Source: Martinezella multihospitum (GTDB lineage: Bacteria > Pseudomonadota > Alphaproteobacteria > Rhizobiales > Rhizobiaceae). Taken from it: DNA of 64,000 nt. Both the position numbers and the translations under genes were made by a program. The DNA is taken from contig NZ_FMAG01000005.1 in assembly GCF_900094585.1 (NCBI RefSeq), positions 62,001 to 126,000 of the forward strand, given 5' to 3'. The notes beneath the pieces are model-generated. The model ran no database searches, had not been told where the DNA came from, and was given only the letters and a program-made list of their open reading frames with translations. Positions 53,441 to 62,271 of this stretch are shown here, piece by piece (within the stretch, counting starts at the first letter, position 1; the number at the start of each line of letters is the position of its first letter).

Positions 53441-54712
53441 ATGAACGCCATCGAATACGATATCGGCTCGACTGCCCCGGAAGCGGAAGAAGTTTCGCGC
53501 TCGGGCAATCTCGACAATCTACGGCCGCTGCCGCGTATTTCCATACATGCCTTCTGCGAAAGCGAGCAGCTGCAGCAGGTGATGGACCAGTGCGCCAACG
53601 ATCGGCGCATGTCCAAGGTCAGCCTCCGGATCACCAGCGGCGGTGTCGCGGCGGCGGCGAACATGTTCTCCTCGGCACCGACCCCGAATCTGATCATTCT
53701 GGAGACACGCGCCAATCCGCGCGGCCTCCTGGCGGAACTCGAGCCGCTTGCCGCAGTCTGCGATCCGAGCACCAAGGTCATCATCGTCGGCTATCACAAC
53801 GACATCGGTCTCTACCGGGAACTCATCCGCAACGGTATTTCCGAATATATCGTGCAGCCCACCGACATGGTCGATCTCATGACGGCGATGACGGCGATTT
53901 TTATCGATCCGGATGCCGAACCGCTGGGCCGCAGCATTGCTTTCATCGGCGCCAAGGGTGGGGTGGGTGCATCCACGATCGCCCATAATTGCGCTTTCGG
54001 AATCTCCAGCCTCTTCTCGACCGAAACCATTCTTGCCGATCTCGATCTGCCCTATGGCACCGCCAATATCGATTTCGACCAGGACCCTGCCCAGGGGATA
54101 GCCGAGGCCGTCTATGCGCCGGAGCGCCTCGACGAGGTCTTTCTCGACCGGCTGCTGACCAAGTGCTCGCAGCACCTGTCGCTGCTCGCGGCGCCCTCGA
54201 TGCTGGATCGCGCTTATGATTTCGAAGGGCAGGCATTCCTGCCGGTGCTCGACGTTCTCCAGCGCAGCGCGCCGGTGGCGGTTCTCGATGTGCCCCATGT
54301 CTGGACGGAGTGGACACGCTCGGTGCTTGGTGCGGTAGACGAGGTCGTCATCTGTGCCGCGCCCGATCTCGCCAATCTGCGCAACGCCAAGAACCTGATC
54401 GATGCTCTGCGCAAGCTGCGGCCCAACGACAAGGCGCCGCACCTCATTCTCAATCAGGTCGGCATGCCGAAGCGCCCGGAGATCAATCCTTCGGAATTCT
54501 GCGCGCCGCTGGAGACGGATCCGATTGCGATCATACCTTTTGACATCAACCTGTTCGGCAATGCAGCCAACAGTGGGCAGATGATCTCCGAGACCGATCC
54601 GAAGTCGCCGATCGCGGAAACTTTCTCGCAGATATCGCACATCGTCACCGGGCGTGTTGCTTTGAAGAAGGCAAGAAAGGGCGGTTTGCTTGGCCTTTTG
54701 AAGCGAAAGTAA
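53441..54712 (+). CDS. cpaE: Pilus localisation ATPase CpaE (TadZ-like)
   Basis: The 423 aa protein has an N-terminal receiver-like domain (about residues 30-150, Leu-Ile-Ile-Leu-Glu-Thr-Arg) that lacks an obvious phospho-Asp. A ParA/MinD-type ATPase domain begins with the deviant Walker A Lys-Gly-Gly-Val-Gly-Ala-Ser-Thr at 172-179. CpaE/TadZ localises the pilus apparatus at the pole. ATG 53441 fits; the frame upstream to 53387 overlaps cpaD. Confidence 0.9.
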   Translation: MNAIEYDIGSTAPEAEEVSRSGNLDNLRPLPRISIHAFCESEQLQQVMDQCANDRRMSKVSLRITSGGVAAAANMFSSAPTPNLIILETRANPRGLLAELEPLAAVCDPSTKVIIVGYHNDIGLYRELIRNGISEYIVQPTDMVDLMTAMTAIFIDPDAEPLGRSIAFIGAKGGVGASTIAHNCAFGISSLFSTETILADLDLPYGTANIDFDQDPAQGIAEAVYAPERLDEVFLDRLLTKCSQHLSLLAAPSMLDRAYDFEGQAFLPVLDVLQRSAPVAVLDVPHVWTEWTRSVLGAVDEVVICAAPDLANLRNAKNLIDALRKLRPNDKAPHLILNQVGMPKRPEINPSEFCAPLETDPIAIIPFDINLFGNAANSGQMISETDPKSPIAETFSQISHIVTGRVALKKARKGGLLGLLKRK

Positions 54713-54790
54713 TCCTATGATTTCGCATAGCTTTCCGACAGCCGATCTTTCGTGAAAGCCATGCAGCAGCAGTAGAATTGGATCGAAGAC

Positions 54791-56275
54791 ATGTTTGGCA
54801 AGCGCGGAAGTGAAGGTCCTGCAAAGAGCGGTGGCGCAATGCCTCCGCCGGCACCGGCGCGTGCACCCGTTCCCGCAGGCGGGCCGACGGCGCCGGCCGT
54901 GCTGATAGAGCCGTCCCGTGATGCCGCGCAGCCGCGTCAGCAGGTCGCCCCGCCGCCGATGCAGACGCCCAGCCGGCGTCGCACGGCGCGTACCGAAGAA
55001 TATTACGATACGAAATCGCAGGTCTTCTCCGCGCTCATCGATACGATCGACCTGTCGCAGCTCTCCAAGCTCGGCAACGAGGCCGCACGCGAGGAAATCC
55101 GTGATATCGTCAACGATATCATCACCATCAAGAATTTCGCGATGTCGATCTCCGAGCAGGAGGAGCTGCTCGAGGATATCTGCAACGACGTGCTTGGCTA
55201 TGGCCCGCTGGAGCCGCTGCTCGCCCGTGACGACATTGCCGACATCATGGTCAACGGCGCCGGTCAGACCTTCATCGAAGTCGGCGGCAAGACGGTTGAA
55301 TCCGAAATCCGCTTCCGCGACAATTCGCAGCTTCTATCCATCTGCCAGCGTATCGTCAGCCAGGTCGGCCGCCGCGTCGATGAATCCAGTCCCATCTGCG
55401 ATGCGCGTCTGCCCGATGGTTCGCGCGTCAACGTCATTGCTCCGCCGCTGGCGATCGATGGGCCGGCGCTCACCATTCGTAAGTTCAAGAAGGACAAGCT
55501 GACGCTCGATCAGCTCGTCCGTTTCGGCGCCATCACGCCTGAGGGCGCGACGCTTTTGCAGATCATCGGCCGCGTGCGCTGCAACGTCGTCATTTCAGGC
55601 GGTACGGGCTCGGGCAAAACGACCCTTCTGAACTGCCTGACCAACTATATCGACCGCGACGAACGCGTCATCACCTGCGAAGACACCGCCGAACTGCAAC
55701 TGCAGCAGCCGCACGTGGTGCGCCTCGAAACCCGTCCGCCCAACATCGAGGGCGAGGGCGAAATCACCATGCGCGATCTCGTCAAGAACTGCCTGCGTAT
55801 GCGTCCTGAGCGCATCATCGTCGGCGAAGTGCGCGGGCCTGAGGTCTTCGACCTGCTGCAGGCGATGAACACGGGTCACGACGGCTCCATGGGCACGATC
55901 CACGCCAATACGCCGCGCGAATGCCTGAGCCGCATGGAATCGATGATCGCCATGGGCGGTTTCAGCCTGCCGGCCAAGACCGTCCGTGAGATCATTTCCA
56001 GCTCCGTCGACGTCGTCATCCAGGCTGCTCGCCTGCGTGACGGTTCGCGCCGCATCACCCAGATCACCGAGGTGATCGGCATGGAAGGCGATGTGATCAT
56101 TACCCAGGACCTGATGCGCTACGAGATCGAGGGCGAAGATGCGAACGGCCGGATCATCGGACGGCACGTCTCCACCGGCATCGGCAAGCCGCATTTCTGG
56201 GATCGTGCTCGCTACTATAACGAGGAGCGGCGCCTGGCAGCTGCCCTCGATGAGATGGAACAGAAGGCGCAATAG
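54791..56275 (+). CDS. cpaF: Secretion ATPase CpaF (TadA-like)
   Basis: The 494 aa hexameric ATPase has a Pro-rich N-terminal tail (about residues 1-65), an N-terminal domain, and the type II/IV secretion ATPase domain with Walker A Gly-Gly-Thr-Gly-Ser-Gly-Lys-Thr at 270-277. Walker B lies in Ile-Ile-Val-Gly-Glu-Val-Arg-Gly-Pro-Glu, and His boxes include Gly-His-Asp-Gly-Ser. It powers both assembly and retraction of Flp pili in relatives. Followed by tadB after 8 bp. Confidence 0.95.
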   Translation: MFGKRGSEGPAKSGGAMPPPAPARAPVPAGGPTAPAVLIEPSRDAAQPRQQVAPPPMQTPSRRRTARTEEYYDTKSQVFSALIDTIDLSQLSKLGNEAAREEIRDIVNDIITIKNFAMSISEQEELLEDICNDVLGYGPLEPLLARDDIADIMVNGAGQTFIEVGGKTVESEIRFRDNSQLLSICQRIVSQVGRRVDESSPICDARLPDGSRVNVIAPPLAIDGPALTIRKFKKDKLTLDQLVRFGAITPEGATLLQIIGRVRCNVVISGGTGSGKTTLLNCLTNYIDRDERVITCEDTAELQLQQPHVVRLETRPPNIEGEGEITMRDLVKNCLRMRPERIIVGEVRGPEVFDLLQAMNTGHDGSMGTIHANTPRECLSRMESMIAMGGFSLPAKTVREIISSSVDVVIQAARLRDGSRRITQITEVIGMEGDVIITQDLMRYEIEGEDANGRIIGRHVSTGIGKPHFWDRARYYNEERRLAAALDEMEQKAQ

Positions 56276-56283
56276 GGTTCACG

Positions 56284-57291
56284 ATGTTTGGTATCGATCC
56301 GATAGTGCTGCTGATTGTCCTGCTGACGGCGGTCTCCGCCGCCGCGGTTTGCTACGGCATTCTCTATTCACGGATCGAGACGCAGAAAAAGGCCGATAGC
56401 CGGGTCAACCGGGTCAAGCAGGCCGAGACCGATCGCGTCAAGGTCAAGGCTGCGCGCGATCGCGTCCAGGAAATGTCCAAGCGACGCAAGTCGGTGCAGG
56501 ACACACTTAAGGACCTGGAGCGGCGACAGAGCGAAAACACGAAGAAGAAGCAGTCGCTCAAGGCACGTCTGGCGCAGGCCGGCCTGTCGTTGACGCCGTC
56601 GCGCTTCTACATTTTCAGCGTGCTCTTCGGTCTTTTCGCCGTCCTGGTGTTTTTCATCATTGGCGCACCGCCTCTCGTCATCATGGGGCTGTTCTTCGCC
56701 ATGGCTTTCGGCTTGCCGCGCTGGGTCATAGGCTTTCTCATCAAGCGCCGGCAAGGCAAGTTCCTCGAAGAGTTTCCGAACTCGCTTGACCTCATCACGC
56801 GCTCGCTTCGCTCGGGCCTGCCGCTCAACGATGCAGTGCGGCTGGTGGCTGGCGAGGCGCGAGAGCCTGTCAAGACGGAGTTTCGGCGGGTGGTCGAAGC
56901 GCAGCAGGTCGGTCTTAGCATGTCGGACGCCTGCGCACGCATCGCGAACCATATGCCGCTGCAGGAAGTAAATTTCTTCTCGATCGTCATCGCCATTCAG
57001 GCCCAGGCGGGCGGCAACCTGTCGGAAGCCCTGGGCAACCTCTCGAAGGTGCTGCGCGAACGGAAGAAAATGAAGGCGAAGGTCAAGGCATTGTCGATGG
57101 AGGCCAAGGCATCCGCCGTCATCATCGGCGCTCTGCCCTTCATCGTGATGCTGCTCGTCTATCTGACGTCGCCGCAATACATGTTGATCCTGTTCACCGA
57201 TCCGCGCGGCCATCTGATCTTGATTGCGGCCGGCATCTGGATGTCGCTCGGCATCTTCATCATGCGCAACATGGTCAATTTCGAGATCTGA
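56284..57291 (+). CDS. tadB: Flp pilus inner-membrane platform protein TadB
   Basis: The 335 aa protein has a first helix at about 5-25, a charged coiled-coil-like segment (about 30-90, rich in Lys/Arg/Glu), two helices near 105-160, a T2SSF domain (about 175-300), and C-terminal helices. It forms the inner-membrane platform with TadC. Intact and of normal length. Confidence 0.92.
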   Translation: MFGIDPIVLLIVLLTAVSAAAVCYGILYSRIETQKKADSRVNRVKQAETDRVKVKAARDRVQEMSKRRKSVQDTLKDLERRQSENTKKKQSLKARLAQAGLSLTPSRFYIFSVLFGLFAVLVFFIIGAPPLVIMGLFFAMAFGLPRWVIGFLIKRRQGKFLEEFPNSLDLITRSLRSGLPLNDAVRLVAGEAREPVKTEFRRVVEAQQVGLSMSDACARIANHMPLQEVNFFSIVIAIQAQAGGNLSEALGNLSKVLRERKKMKAKVKALSMEAKASAVIIGALPFIVMLLVYLTSPQYMLILFTDPRGHLILIAAGIWMSLGIFIMRNMVNFEI

Positions 57292-57312
57292 GCGGAAGGA
57301 GCCGCGTAGCCC

Positions 57313-58290
57313 ATGTCCGATCTGGCAGCCAATTTGACCGATCCTGGCACCCTTCTTGCCGTTGTGGTTGCCATTGCCGTTTTCGCGACCTTCTATACGA
57401 TCGCCATACCGCTGCTGGAGCGTGGTGATCTCAGCAAGCGCATGAAGGCCGTGTCGACAGAGCGCGAGCAGATTCGCGCCCGTGAACGCGCACGGCTGAG
57501 CGCAGAGGGCGGCAAGGCATCGCTGCGCAGCCACAACAATCGAAACGTCAGACAGATCGTCGAGCGGTTCAACCTGCGCAATGCGCTTGTCGACGCCAAT
57601 ACCGTCAATCGCTTGCGGTCTGCCGGCCTGCGCTCGGAAAATGCGCTCAACATGTTCCTGGTGGCGCGATTCGTGCTGCCTTTCCTGTTTCTGGCGGTTG
57701 CGATCGTCGTCGTCTTCGTTCTCGGCTGGTTTGCCGCAAAGCCCCTGCCGATCCGCCTGCTTGGTGTCATCGGTTTCGCCTATCTGGGCTTCTACGCGCC
57801 GAACATCTATATCTCCAATCTGGTGACCAAGCGCCAGAAATCGATCAAGCGCGCCTGGCCGGATGCTCTCGACCTGATGCTGATCTGCGTGGAGTCGGGC
57901 ATTTCAATCGAAGCCGGCATGCATCGCGTGTCCGAGGAAATGGCCGAGCAGTCCCCGGCGCTCGCCGAGGAAATGGTTCTGACCACAGCCGAGCTTTCCT
58001 TCCTGCAGGATCGCCGCACCGCCTTTGACAATCTCGCCGCCCGCACCCAGATCGAACTCGTCAAATCGGTGACGCAGGCGCTCATCCAGGCGGAACGCTA
58101 TGGCACGCCGCTCTCGCAGGCCTTGCGTGTCATGGCGCAGGAAGGCCGCGACGAGCGCATGAACGAGGCGGAAAAGAAGGCGGCCGCACTGCCGCCGAAG
58201 CTGACCGTGCCGATGATCGTCTTCTTCCTGCCGGTCTTGATGGCAGTCATTCTCGGCCCGGCGATCATTCAGGCAATGGACAAATTCTGA
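57313..58290 (+). CDS. tadC: Flp pilus inner-membrane platform protein TadC
   Basis: The 325 aa partner of TadB has an N-terminal helix at about 10-32, a charged stretch, two helices near 115-165, the T2SSF domain with Glu-Ser-Gly-Ile-Ser-Ile-Glu-Ala-Gly near 195-203, and a last helix. It follows tadB by 21 bp with GGAAGGAG before the ATG, and ends the plus-strand core of the tad operon; the 123 bp gap to lysE holds no clear terminator. Confidence 0.92.
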   Translation: MSDLAANLTDPGTLLAVVVAIAVFATFYTIAIPLLERGDLSKRMKAVSTEREQIRARERARLSAEGGKASLRSHNNRNVRQIVERFNLRNALVDANTVNRLRSAGLRSENALNMFLVARFVLPFLFLAVAIVVVFVLGWFAAKPLPIRLLGVIGFAYLGFYAPNIYISNLVTKRQKSIKRAWPDALDLMLICVESGISIEAGMHRVSEEMAEQSPALAEEMVLTTAELSFLQDRRTAFDNLAARTQIELVKSVTQALIQAERYGTPLSQALRVMAQEGRDERMNEAEKKAAALPPKLTVPMIVFFLPVLMAVILGPAIIQAMDKF

Positions 58291-58413
58291 GCCGCCGACT
58301 TGCTCGCGGCATGCGGGCATGATTATCTTCCATGCAATGTCGCCGATGGGCGTCAGGCGCATCGTTCCGGAAAGGCGCCGGGCGTTTGTATCGACCATAT
58401 TGGGAGGTCTCAC

Positions 58414-59058
58414 ATGTCATCCTTGGCAATATTTTTCAGCGTCATCGCGGCAGTCTTCATCGGTGCGGTGAGCCCTGGCCCGAGCTTCGTGCTCGTTTCG
58501 CGCATCGCCGTTTCCCGCTCGCGCAAGGCAGGTCTTGCCGCCGCCTTCGGCATGGGAACAGGCAGCGTCATTTTCGCGACTTTGGCCCTGTTCGGCTTGA
58601 GCGCATTGCTGATGAAAGTTGAATGGCTGTATCTGGCGCTAAAAGTCGCCGGTGGCCTCTATCTGATCTATATCGGCATCCGCATCTGGCGCGGTGCTGC
58701 GGACGATCTTCCCATCGATGCGCCTACGACGCCGGCGGCGGGCGGTGTGATGCGCAATTTCCTCTTTGCGCTCGGCACGCAGCTCAGCAATCCGAAGACG
58801 GCCATTTTCTACGGCAGTATCTTCGCTGCACTCCTGCCGGCGGCTCCGGCTCCCTGGCTGCTGTTTACGGTTCCGCCCGCAGTTTTCCTGGTCGAAGTGG
58901 GCTGGTACACGGTGGTCACGATGGCCTTTTCTTCGAACCGGCCGCGGGCCATCTATCTCGGTGCGAAGTTATGGATAGATCGGGTGGCGGGCGTTGTGAT
59001 GGGCGCCCTCGGCGCGCGGCTTGTCGCCGAGGGGCTGCCGCGCCACATCTGGCGTTAA
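58414..59058 (+). CDS. LysE family exporter
   Basis: The 214 aa protein has six predicted helices and the LysE/RhtB family start Pro-Gly-Pro-Ser-Phe near residues 21-25, plus Gly-Xaa-Gly-Ser motif near 47-50. It exports amino acids or related small molecules in characterised relatives. ATG 58414 is chosen for GGGAGG upstream; the longer frame to 58300 overlaps the tad region. It interrupts the tad locus between tadC and the TadD-like gene and has no obvious link to pili. Confidence 0.88.
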   Translation: MSSLAIFFSVIAAVFIGAVSPGPSFVLVSRIAVSRSRKAGLAAAFGMGTGSVIFATLALFGLSALLMKVEWLYLALKVAGGLYLIYIGIRIWRGAADDLPIDAPTTPAAGGVMRNFLFALGTQLSNPKTAIFYGSIFAALLPAAPAPWLLFTVPPAVFLVEVGWYTVVTMAFSSNRPRAIYLGAKLWIDRVAGVVMGALGARLVAEGLPRHIWR

Positions 59059-59151
59059 AGGCCTGCGGCTATCGGGCGTGTGCCTCAACGGCTCCGCTGA
59101 CGAGTTCCGTTTTCGAAAGTTGGGTAGGGAGGCCGTTACGGTTCTCCTGCT

Positions 59152-59982
59152 CTATTGCTGGGCTACTTTCCTGGTGTCGCCGCTGGCGGCAAGCTTCTGC
59201 CAGGAGTTCTGCTGTGCCAGCATGCCGCGCAGATAGGCGACGTTGGCGTTTGCCTGCTGCGGCGTCAGTTCCTGGCGAGCGATTTGTTCGGCCTCCGCAA
59301 AGCGGCCCTGCAGGCCGACGACGAGCGCCAGATTCTGCCGCACGCGGCTATCGGCACCCGGCTGCGCGACAGCTGTGCGAAGATAGCTTTCCGCATTCTT
59401 GAGATCACCGGTCAGCACGTAGGACATGCCGAGATTGGAAAGAATGGTCGGTTCGTTAGGGGCGAGCACGAGCGCATCGCGATATTTGGCCCGTGCGTCG
59501 GTGGATCGTCCTAGCTGATCGAGGATGGCACCCTGCGCCGAAACCAGCCGCCAGTCCGGCCGGTCCGGCAGCTGTGCGCGGTCAATGGTCGAGAGCGCTT
59601 CGTCGAGCTGCCCAGCTGCCGCCTGTGCCTTGCCGTAGGCCGCCAGCACGCCGCGGTCGGTCGGATTGGCGATCGCCACCTGCTGCATGACTGCAAGCGC
59701 CTGATCATTACGGCCGCTCATGCGCAAGGCGTTGGCGTAGTTGACGCCTGCATCGCGATCCCTAGGATTGGCGTCATAGGCCTTGCCATACGTGGCGGTC
59801 GCCTGCGCAAGATCGGTGCTGTTCATCGTGTCGAGAGGCCGCGACGCCGTGGGGATCGAGCCAGTCGTCATCCTGTCTTTTCCAGTCGTCGAGCAGCCTG
59901 CAAGCGCAAGCGCCAGAAGTGCGGCGGAAGCCCCCCGGAAAAGGAAGGTGCTGAACGAAGACGTGATTGAGACGGCGGGCAT
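59152..59982 (-). CDS. tadD: TadD-like TPR lipoprotein
   Basis: The 276 aa lipoprotein has the signal and lipobox Leu-Ala-Gly-Cys near residues 27-30, followed by about five TPR units from residue 60 onward (Asn-Pro-Xaa-Asp-Arg repeats and Leu-Gly-Arg-Ser). TadD acts as the pilotin-like lipoprotein helping the secretin assemble. It runs opposite to the tad core and is divergent from the aminopeptidase gene. AGGGA before the ATG. Confidence 0.85.
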   Translation of the reverse strand: MPAVSITSSFSTFLFRGASAALLALALAGCSTTGKDRMTTGSIPTASRPLDTMNSTDLAQATATYGKAYDANPRDRDAGVNYANALRMSGRNDQALAVMQQVAIANPTDRGVLAAYGKAQAAAGQLDEALSTIDRAQLPDRPDWRLVSAQGAILDQLGRSTDARAKYRDALVLAPNEPTILSNLGMSYVLTGDLKNAESYLRTAVAQPGADSRVRQNLALVVGLQGRFAEAEQIARQELTPQQANANVAYLRGMLAQQNSWQKLAASGDTRKVAQQ

Positions 59983-60101
59983 GTCGCTTATCCCTGAATT
60001 CCTTATAGTCTTGCGCCCGGCCTAGAATCGGAACAGGGAAAGGTTCGACGCAATGTTCGCTCCAGCAATAATCTGTTAACCCTAACAGACGGTTAACTCT
60101 C

Positions 60102-60132
60102 GATTCCCTGAAGTCCCCGATTCCCTGAAGTC
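60102..60132. repeat. Tandem direct repeat upstream of leucyl aminopeptidase
   Basis: GATTCCCTGAAGTC occurs at 60102-60115 and again, identically, at 60119-60132, a 17 bp period. It lies 18 bp before the aminopeptidase start and after a CTGTTA-accc-TAACAG dyad (60073-60088). Purpose unknown; it could be a recent tandem duplication or two regulatory half-sites. Confidence 0.6.
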
Positions 60133-60149
60133 ATCGTCAAAGGATAGTC

Positions 60150-61541
60150 ATGGCCCCCTATCAATTCATCGAGCGCGCGACACCCTTCAATTCGAAGGGT
60201 GGCGCGACCCTGCCGATCTTTGCCGTCACTCCGGCGCATATCGAGACAGGCACCATCGATCCCATCGCGCTCGATTGGGCACGCAAGGCGGGTTACAAGG
60301 CTGAAAGCGGCTCGCTGCTGCTGATCCCGACCGCTGAGGGGCATCTAGGCGGAGCCTTGTTCGGCCTCGGCTCCAATCCGTCCGAGCAACCCTTCCTCAC
60401 GGGCAAGCTGGCACGCAGCCTGCCGGCTGGTGACTGGCATATCGAGACCGCGCCGCTGACGGCGAACCGGCTCTCGCTCGGTTTCGGTCTCGGCAGCTAC
60501 CGTTTTGACCGCTACAAGTCGGAAAAAACCGCAGCACCGACGCTGATGATCCCGCGCGATGCCGATGCTGCCGATATCAAGCGCCAGCTCGCCGGCGTCT
60601 TCCTCGCCCGCGATCTCATCAATACGCCGACCAACGACATGGGTCCGGAACAGCTCGAAGCGGCCTTCCGGGCGCTTGCCGAGCACTACAAGGCAGAAAT
60701 GTCCGTCATCATTGGCGATGATCTGCTGAAGGAGAATTTCCCCCTCGTGCACACAGTCGGTCGCGCCAGCGCCGATGCGCCGCGTCTCCTGGAACTGCGC
60801 TGGGGCAAGAAGGGCCATCGCCGCATCACGCTAGTGGGCAAGGGCGTCTGCTTCGATACCGGCGGCCTCGATATCAAGCCGGCATCCTCGATGCTGCTGA
60901 TGAAGAAGGACATGGGCGGTGCTGCCAACGTCATGGGCCTGGCGCTGATGATTATGGACGCCAAGCTCAAGGTCGACCTGCGCGTCATCATTCCGGTCGT
61001 CGAGAATTCGATTTCGGCCAACGCCTTCCGCCCCGGCGATATCTACAGAAGCCGCAAGGGCTTGACCGTGCAGATCGACAATACGGATGCCGAGGGACGG
61101 CTGATCCTCGCCGATGCGCTGGCCTATGCCGATGAAGATACACCGGACCTGATGATCGACATGGCGACGCTGACGGGTGCTGCCCGCGTCGCGCTCGGCC
61201 CCGACCTGCCGCCCTTCTTCACGGACGACAGCGAACTTGCCAGCGATCTGACCGAGGCGAGCCTGGAGACGGATGACCCGCTGTGGCGGATGCCGCTCTA
61301 TATGGGCTACGACAAGGATATCCGCACCAAATTTGCCGATATCACCAATGCGCCTGCCGGCGGCATGGCCGGCTCCATCACCGCGGCTCTGTTCCTGAAG
61401 CGCTTCGTCACGAAGACGCCGAGCTGGGTGCATTTCGACATCTATGGCTGGGCGCCGAGCGAGCGGCCCCATTCGCCCGGCGGCGGCGAGGCCCAGGCAA
61501 TCCGGGCGCTGTATCATCACATCAGGCAGAGCGTACGGTAG
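60150..61541 (+). CDS. Leucyl aminopeptidase (M17 family)
   Basis: The 463 aa M17 metallo-aminopeptidase has the metal-binding Lys-Gly-Val-Cys-Phe-Asp-Thr-Gly-Gly near residues 231-239, Lys-Lys-Asp-Met-Gly-Gly-Ala-Ala, and the signature Asn-Thr-Asp-Ala-Glu-Gly-Arg-Leu near 310-317. It removes N-terminal residues from peptides in the cytosol. It is more like PepB-type members in length. It follows tadD divergently and ends 52 bp before the inverted-repeat element. Only the M17 family, not a specific symbol, is claimed. Confidence 0.93.
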   Translation: MAPYQFIERATPFNSKGGATLPIFAVTPAHIETGTIDPIALDWARKAGYKAESGSLLLIPTAEGHLGGALFGLGSNPSEQPFLTGKLARSLPAGDWHIETAPLTANRLSLGFGLGSYRFDRYKSEKTAAPTLMIPRDADAADIKRQLAGVFLARDLINTPTNDMGPEQLEAAFRALAEHYKAEMSVIIGDDLLKENFPLVHTVGRASADAPRLLELRWGKKGHRRITLVGKGVCFDTGGLDIKPASSMLLMKKDMGGAANVMGLALMIMDAKLKVDLRVIIPVVENSISANAFRPGDIYRSRKGLTVQIDNTDAEGRLILADALAYADEDTPDLMIDMATLTGAARVALGPDLPPFFTDDSELASDLTEASLETDDPLWRMPLYMGYDKDIRTKFADITNAPAGGMAGSITAALFLKRFVTKTPSWVHFDIYGWAPSERPHSPGGGEAQAIRALYHHIRQSVR

Positions 61542-61592
61542 GGGCTACATTATCGCGAGCAGATGGGTGTTCGACTATGCCGGGCCTCTGAT

Positions 61593-61780
61593 ACCCCCCC
61601 TGTCGCTGTCGCGACATCTGCCCCACAAGGGGGGAGATTGGTCACTCGCTGCACATACCTGCCACAAGCTAACGTCGTGCCTGCTGAAATCGCAGTTCGT
61701 TGTTTTGAGGTCGACGAGCGGCAAACTCCGAACGATCTCCCCCCATGTGGGGGAGATGTCGCGAAAGCGACAGAGGGGGG
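61593..61780. mobile_element. 188 bp inverted-repeat element (MITE-like)
   Basis: The arms at 61593-61639 and 61733-61780 are inverse copies differing at only about four positions over about 47 bases. Each contains CTGTCGCT and TCGCGACATCT blocks flanked by C- or G-runs. The inner about 90 bp is unique. There is no transposase gene, so it looks like a miniature element or a palindromic intergenic repeat of the kind seen in rhizobia. It occupies most of the 363 bp gap between the aminopeptidase and the MarR-like gene. Confidence 0.7.
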
Positions 61781-61904
61781 TGCGCACCCTCCGCGAGTTC
61801 TATGACTCGAAAGTCCATCTTCGAAGGAGCTAGAACCAAAACACCCCTTGAAACCGCCATGATCTTGGCCGAAACTGGAACGGTAGCGTAACGAATCCTC
61901 GGGG

Positions 61905-62255
61905 TTGCCCTTGCCGCTCGAACTCTCTGCCTCACAGGCTCTCGGCCTCTGGCATGGCGTGACGCTCGCTCAGGTGCGCCGCGAGGATCACGATTTGACG
62001 CTGCGGCAGACGGCGATCCTGCTTCAAATCTATCTCGTGCCGCCGCCCCATACCGTGCGTGGCCTTGCTGCAACCCTCGGCGTCACCAAGCCGGTCATCA
62101 CCCGGGCGCTTGACACCATGGGCGTGATGGGATTGGTCGACCGCGTGCGCGACGATCGCGATCGTCGCAACGTCATCATTAAGCGAACAGTCACCGGCGC
62201 GCTCTATCTTGAAAAACTCGGCGATCTCGTCATCGAGCACGGCCGCAAACTGTAA
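61905..62255 (+). CDS. Small MarR-like winged-helix regulator
   Basis: The 116 aa protein has a winged helix: Thr-Val-Arg-Gly-Leu-Ala-Ala-Thr-Leu-Gly-Val-Thr-Lys-Pro-Val-Ile-Thr-Arg near residues 50-67, and a wing with Arg-Asp-Asp-Arg-Asp-Arg-Arg-Asn. No ATG start is available; TTG codons at 61905 and 61911 are the options, the latter at a better distance (6 bp) from GGGG. It is followed by an NlpC/P60 gene after 16 bp, so it may control a cell-wall hydrolase. Confidence 0.75.
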   Translation: MPLPLELSASQALGLWHGVTLAQVRREDHDLTLRQTAILLQIYLVPPPHTVRGLAATLGVTKPVITRALDTMGVMGLVDRVRDDRDRRNVIIKRTVTGALYLEKLGDLVIEHGRKL

Positions 62256-62271
62256 CCTCAGGAATTCCGCC

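Noticed and set aside
61444..61833. Frames within the inverted-repeat element
   Set aside because: They arise from the repeat arms and the end of the aminopeptidase gene and have no ribosome binding site or family similarity.
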